From Kordiimonas sp. SCSIO 12603 (GTDB lineage: Bacteria; Pseudomonadota; Alphaproteobacteria; Sphingomonadales; Kordiimonadaceae), in NCBI RefSeq assembly GCF_024398035.1, contig NZ_CP073748.1, positions 1,220,001 through 1,284,000 of the forward strand: a DNA stretch of 64,000 nt, read 5' to 3'. Positions 62,396 through 64,000 of this stretch are shown piece by piece. How positions within the stretch are numbered: position 1 is the stretch's first letter; each line of letters opens with the position of its first letter. The notes beneath the pieces were generated by a model that saw only the letters and a list, made by a program, of their open reading frames with translations, had not been told where the DNA came from and searched no databases. The position numbers and the translations under genes are program-made.

Positions 62396-63970
62396 GTGTC
62401 GCAGGGTTCAGATACGCAAAATCAAGGTGAGGAAGCTGTTAAAAGAAACAGCAGGCCCGAGATGGCGATGCTCCTTGATGCTATTACAGAATGTGTTTTT
62501 GTAAGTAACAGAGAGACAATGTTATTTATGAACGGTGCAGCGAAGGCATTGTTCACTGATACAGATGCAGAAAATATCAGCGATTTATCATATTTTATGG
62601 GATGGGTTTTCCCTGAAGATCGCGTTCTTCTTCAACAAAAACTCGAAAATTGCCTTGAAGGTAAATCTGACGGCGGCACGTTTGAATTCCGTTTCCTTGT
62701 GAACTCAACTGAAATGCGCTGGTTCCGTGGAACCGTGAAGCCTGTCGTTTGGGAAGGCCATGAAGCTGTTGTTGCATCGCTTTATGACGTGACAGACCAG
62801 AAGGAAGTGGCGCATGCTCATGACCGTTCTGAGCAGTTATTCCAGAATATTTTCCGTATTACCCCTGAGGTTATGTTGCTCTCAAGCCTCACAGATGGCC
62901 GCATTTTTGATGTAAACCCGGCTTTCCTGAATGTGTTTGGTTACCGCAGAGATGATGTTATTGGACGCACATCCGAGGCGCTCGGTATTTGGGCGGACTC
63001 GACCTTCCTTAACAGGTTTGTGGAAGAACTGAAGATGACAGTTTCCATGACAAACGTGCCAGCAACGGTGCGTACGCGCGGCAATATGATCAGGCATTTT
63101 CAGTTGAATGCGCAGAAAATTGATCATGCTGGCGAACAGCTTCTTTTACTTATTGGCCGCGATGTAACGGATGAACTTATTCAGGCGCAGGAACTGCAGC
63201 GAAGTAAGGATTCGGCGGAGCTTGCGAACCGTGCAAAGTCAGAATTCCTCGCAAATATGAGCCACGAGCTTAGAACGCCACTGAATGCAATTCTTGGATT
63301 TGCTGAAATTCTTAGAGACCAGATTATTGGGCCGATAGGGAATGATCGTTACTGTGAATATGCGCAGGATATACATGAAAGTGGTACGCATCTTCTTTCC
63401 ATCATTAACGATATCCTTGATCTGTCGAAGGTGGAAGCAGGGCGGCTTGAAGCGTATCTACACTGGATTGATCCAACCAATAGCCTTGATATGTGTATGA
63501 CACTCGTGCAGCAGCGCGCGTTTGAAAATGATATTACGCTTGAGAAGGATATGGACGAGACAGTTGAGCTTGAGGCTGATCAACGCCTTATCAAGCAGAT
63601 TGGTTTGAACCTTCTTTCAAATGCTGTGAAGTTTACCGAGCCGGGCGGACATGTGAAAATGTGCCTGTCTCGTACAGGGAATGCGGGGCTGTGCCTCAGT
63701 ATCTCTGACACGGGTATTGGTATGACACCAGATGAAATTAAAATCGCGAAGCGTCCGTTCGGGCAAGTGGATACCAGCCTGAGCAAGCGTCATGAAGGCT
63801 CTGGCCTTGGCTTGCCCCTGGTGACTGCATTTACTGAAAAACTGAATGCTACGATGACAATCGATAGCCAGCCAGGTATCGGCACACGGGTAAATATCCT
63901 GTTCCCGCCTGAGAAGGTGCGAGAGAAAGTTAAAGATAGCTATGAAGATGAAAGCCTAGATCAAATCTAG
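62396..63970 (+). CDS. PAS-domain sensor histidine kinase
   Basis: A 524-residue soluble kinase without membrane helices. There are two PAS domains (about 20-140 and 145-265; MLLDAITECVFVSNRETMLFMNG, and FRITPEVMLLSSLTDGRIFDVNPAFLNVFGYRRDDVIG). HisKA follows with FLANMSHELRTPLNAILGFAEIL, then HATPase with NLLSNAVKFT, ISDTGIGM and GSGLGLPLV. No receiver partner is next to it within the window. Start GTG 62396. Its last seven codons form one arm of a terminator. Confidence 0.92.
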   Translation: MSQGSDTQNQGEEAVKRNSRPEMAMLLDAITECVFVSNRETMLFMNGAAKALFTDTDAENISDLSYFMGWVFPEDRVLLQQKLENCLEGKSDGGTFEFRFLVNSTEMRWFRGTVKPVVWEGHEAVVASLYDVTDQKEVAHAHDRSEQLFQNIFRITPEVMLLSSLTDGRIFDVNPAFLNVFGYRRDDVIGRTSEALGIWADSTFLNRFVEELKMTVSMTNVPATVRTRGNMIRHFQLNAQKIDHAGEQLLLLIGRDVTDELIQAQELQRSKDSAELANRAKSEFLANMSHELRTPLNAILGFAEILRDQIIGPIGNDRYCEYAQDIHESGTHLLSIINDILDLSKVEAGRLEAYLHWIDPTNSLDMCMTLVQQRAFENDITLEKDMDETVELEADQRLIKQIGLNLLSNAVKFTEPGGHVKMCLSRTGNAGLCLSISDTGIGMTPDEIKIAKRPFGQVDTSLSKRHEGSGLGLPLVTAFTEKLNATMTIDSQPGIGTRVNILFPPEKVREKVKDSYEDESLDQI

Positions 63971-63976
63971 GCTTTC
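63950..63976 (+). terminator. terminator overlapping a kinase stop codon
   Basis: GAAAGCCTAGAT / ATCTAGGCTTTC, a perfect 12-bp stem with a CAA loop. The stop TAG lies in the 3' arm, so the hairpin includes the end of the coding region; a T-rich tail follows. Confidence 0.8.
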
Positions 63977-64000
63977 GGTTGTTTGATTAAGCTTTTTCAC

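Noticed and set aside
1-64000. tRNA, rRNA, prophage, insertion sequence or integron
   Set aside because: No tRNA-like sequence, transposase, integrase, or phage structural gene was seen when reading the window.

Overview
The window is 64 kb of ordinary-looking chromosome from a moderate-GC (roughly half G+C by eye) Gram-negative bacterium. The gene order cbb3 oxidase - ccoGHIS - ompW - hemN - Crp/Fnr regulator, the glutarate catabolism pair, many tandem outer-envelope peptidases and CTTGA-loop intergenic palindromes point to a marine alphaproteobacterium. A Kordiimonas-like lineage is my guess from gene style only. I saw no rRNA, tRNA, CRISPR array, transposase or phage gene, and no gap longer than 300 bp lacks a gene.

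Layout. 1-9.6 kb is a micro-oxic respiration block: the end of ccoO, then ccoQ, ccoP, ccoG, ccoH, ccoI, ccoS, ompW, hemN, a small unknown gene, a Crp/Fnr (Dnr-like) regulator and a monohaem cytochrome c. Fnr-type boxes lie upstream of both ompW and hemN. 9.6-17.6 kb carries a GTG-started RTX metallopeptidase with two N-terminal zinc-ribbon-like motifs. Next to it is a two-gene unit of a metal-site-dead periplasmic 5'-nucleotidase homologue and a large hybrid histidine kinase. 17.7-21.4 kb holds two regulator pairs with their operators visible (a duplicated-wHTH regulator with a glyoxalase, and Lrp with a stand-alone ACT protein), then a chemoreceptor. 21.67-26.0 kb is a cobalamin-riboswitch operon, btuFCD-cobQ. 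After a TRIC-family gene come two AT-rich orphan genes and a pair of inverted palindromes (26.7-27.95 kb).

28-42 kb: a DUF2855 protein; an operon of DUF3604 protein, parvulin isomerase and HupE/UreJ-like protein behind a perfect 22-bp palindrome; two tandem M13 lipoprotein peptidases; a kinase-like P-loop protein; a small membrane protein; and a LysR-gcdH-CoA-transferase glutarate module with a perfect LysR operator. 42-51 kb is a run of single genes: serine hydrolase, DUF6680-like, cupin, Nudix, PACE efflux, SRPBCC, LysR, a membrane-tethered XRE protein, AraC, DUF2306 and nitrilase. 51.3-53.1 kb is a glycosyltransferase gene cut in frame by an amber codon. 53.2-64 kb holds secreted YHS and VOC proteins, gamma-glutamyltransferase, an alpha/beta hydrolase, an RND efflux pump with its adaptor, and a PAS histidine kinase ending in a terminator that overlaps its stop codon.

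The best candidates for something new are the pseudo-nucleotidase/hybrid-kinase pair (12.5-17.55 kb), the palindrome-controlled DUF3604-PPIase-HupE operon, the Lrp/ACT pair with three phased operator sites, and the zinc-ribbon RTX protease.
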